Notes under the pieces: model-generated
What the model saw: the letters and a program-made list of their open reading frames with translations, nothing else
Databases searched by the model: none
Told to the model about the DNA's origin: nothing
Assembly (NCBI RefSeq): GCF_001039355.2
Contig: NW_019775950.1
Coordinates: 62,001-126,000 of the forward strand
Direction: 5' to 3'
Origin: Lingula anatina
Taxonomy: Eukaryota; Brachiopoda; Lingulata; Lingulida; Lingulidae
Length of the DNA: 64,000 bases
Program-made: the position numbers and the translations under genes
Shown here: piece by piece, positions 63,325-64,000 of the stretch
How the letters are laid out: each line of letters starts with the position of its first letter
Numbering within the stretch: position 1 is the stretch's first letter

Positions 63325-63405
63325 TGATCTGCTTTCATTCAGCGAGACCCCCTGCGGAGTTGGATCGATCTACGTAGACCGACAGTTTCATTGGAAATGC
63401 CCCTA
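63325..63405. mobile_element. Half copy of the GATCGATC MITE family
   Basis: Contains CATTCAGCGAGACCCCC, TGCGGAGTTGGATCGATC and TACGTAGACCGAC, matching one arm of the elements at 27575 and 58505. The other arm was not found. Confidence 0.55.
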
Positions 63406-63789
63406 CTTTGTGTAGAAGTAAATTAAAAATCTGGAAACTTGTCAACGGAGGTAGTCTTTGACGTTTCAGAGAAAATAACCTAAAATTTCAGGCTATAAAC
63501 AATTTAGTTTTATTATTTGACCTTTAAGATTCTCAGGCCTGAAATTAAAGTTGAAATATGATCGTGTTTTTCTCCTCTCCGGCAGAATGACGCACAACTC
63601 AGCAAGAAGTGGAAGGGACCCGATCTAACAGGGCTTGAATTGAAAAAATGACATGCTCCATTAATGATTCCCATTATATGCTGTTTAGATCAATAAGGAT
63701 GTTTTGTCAAAAGAAGCAATACCTTCCATTATTTCTTTGAAATAAATTCATTCCCAAAATTTAGAGGAGTTCAAAAGTGAGACACACTG

Positions 63790-64000
63790 AATCCTTTACT
63801 TTTGAATATATTAATTGATGGCATACTTAGACTTATAGATAAATCAAAAAGCAAAGCCCCACCAAACCTTTTACTGGTCTTTTTAATGTAGACGATCTAG
63901 TTTTGTTTTTGGAAAGTACCTCAGGCCTTCAGAATACCAGTAGTTTAAAATGCTTAGAAAAATACTGTCATAGATAAAGGTTAACTGTTCATTGAAAAAA
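63790..64000 (+). pseudogene. Eroded LINE reverse transcriptase fragment, cut by window end
   Basis: Two plus-strand frames together show the non-LTR reverse transcriptase pattern: LNPLLLNILIDGILRLIDKS in one frame, then, after a frameshift, NVDDLVLFLESTSGLQN, where intact elements have (Y/F)ADD. Two in-frame stops follow in the downstream helix region. The catalytic tyrosine or phenylalanine is replaced, so it is inactive. The rest may continue beyond 64000. Confidence 0.75.

Overview
The window is nuclear DNA of a bilaterian animal. Genes are split into many short GT-AG exons, polyadenylation signals follow stop codons, the DNA is AT-rich, and there are abundant microsatellites and several families of small non-autonomous DNA transposons. 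The protein content and repeat types (hAT-like MITEs, a Penelope GIY-YIG remnant, an eroded LINE, a tRNA-derived SINE) suit a marine invertebrate, such as a lophotrochozoan or invertebrate deuterostome. I cannot name the species. Exon boundaries below were read from splice sites, codon phase and family knowledge; no alignment was run.

Layout. 1-2.1 kb: nothing supported. 2.2-11.0 kb (minus): a complete 18-exon DPP3 gene (dipeptidyl peptidase 3, 734 residues, HELLGH and EECRAE zinc motifs intact). 11.66-22.06 kb (plus): a complete 20-exon MUS81 gene (structure-specific DNA endonuclease, 802 residues), head-to-head with DPP3 across about 0.7 kb. 23.7-29.85 kb (plus): a 7-exon J-domain membrane protein of the DNAJC4/DNAJC30 type. 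33.8-44.6 kb (minus): at least 12 exons of a SMOC/Pentagone-type secreted matricellular protein with Kazal, TY, EC, TY, EC modules. Its signal-peptide exon and last exon are unresolved. 44.6-53.3 kb: no gene found, presumably SMOC upstream DNA. 53.3-64 kb: a repeat-rich tract with a SINE-like unit, a satellite-like array, several MITEs, a Penelope fragment, duplicated blocks and a LINE RT remnant. Inside it is a probable small secreted-protein gene on the minus strand (exons at 62.8-62.9 and 59.8-60.1 kb) that I do not recognise; its first exon carries an apparent one-base frameshift.

How the genes relate. The four recognised genes do not form a functional pathway. DPP3 trims short peptides in the cytosol, MUS81 resolves branched DNA in the nucleus, the J-protein probably assists Hsp70 at a membrane, and SMOC acts outside the cell. 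The neighbourhood is still informative: human DPP3, MUS81 and DNAJC4 all lie at 11q13, so this looks like a retained ancestral linkage. The two single-N positions at 54134 and 59636 sit exactly at the edges of duplicated blocks, so part of the 54-63 kb duplication may be an assembly or haplotype effect.
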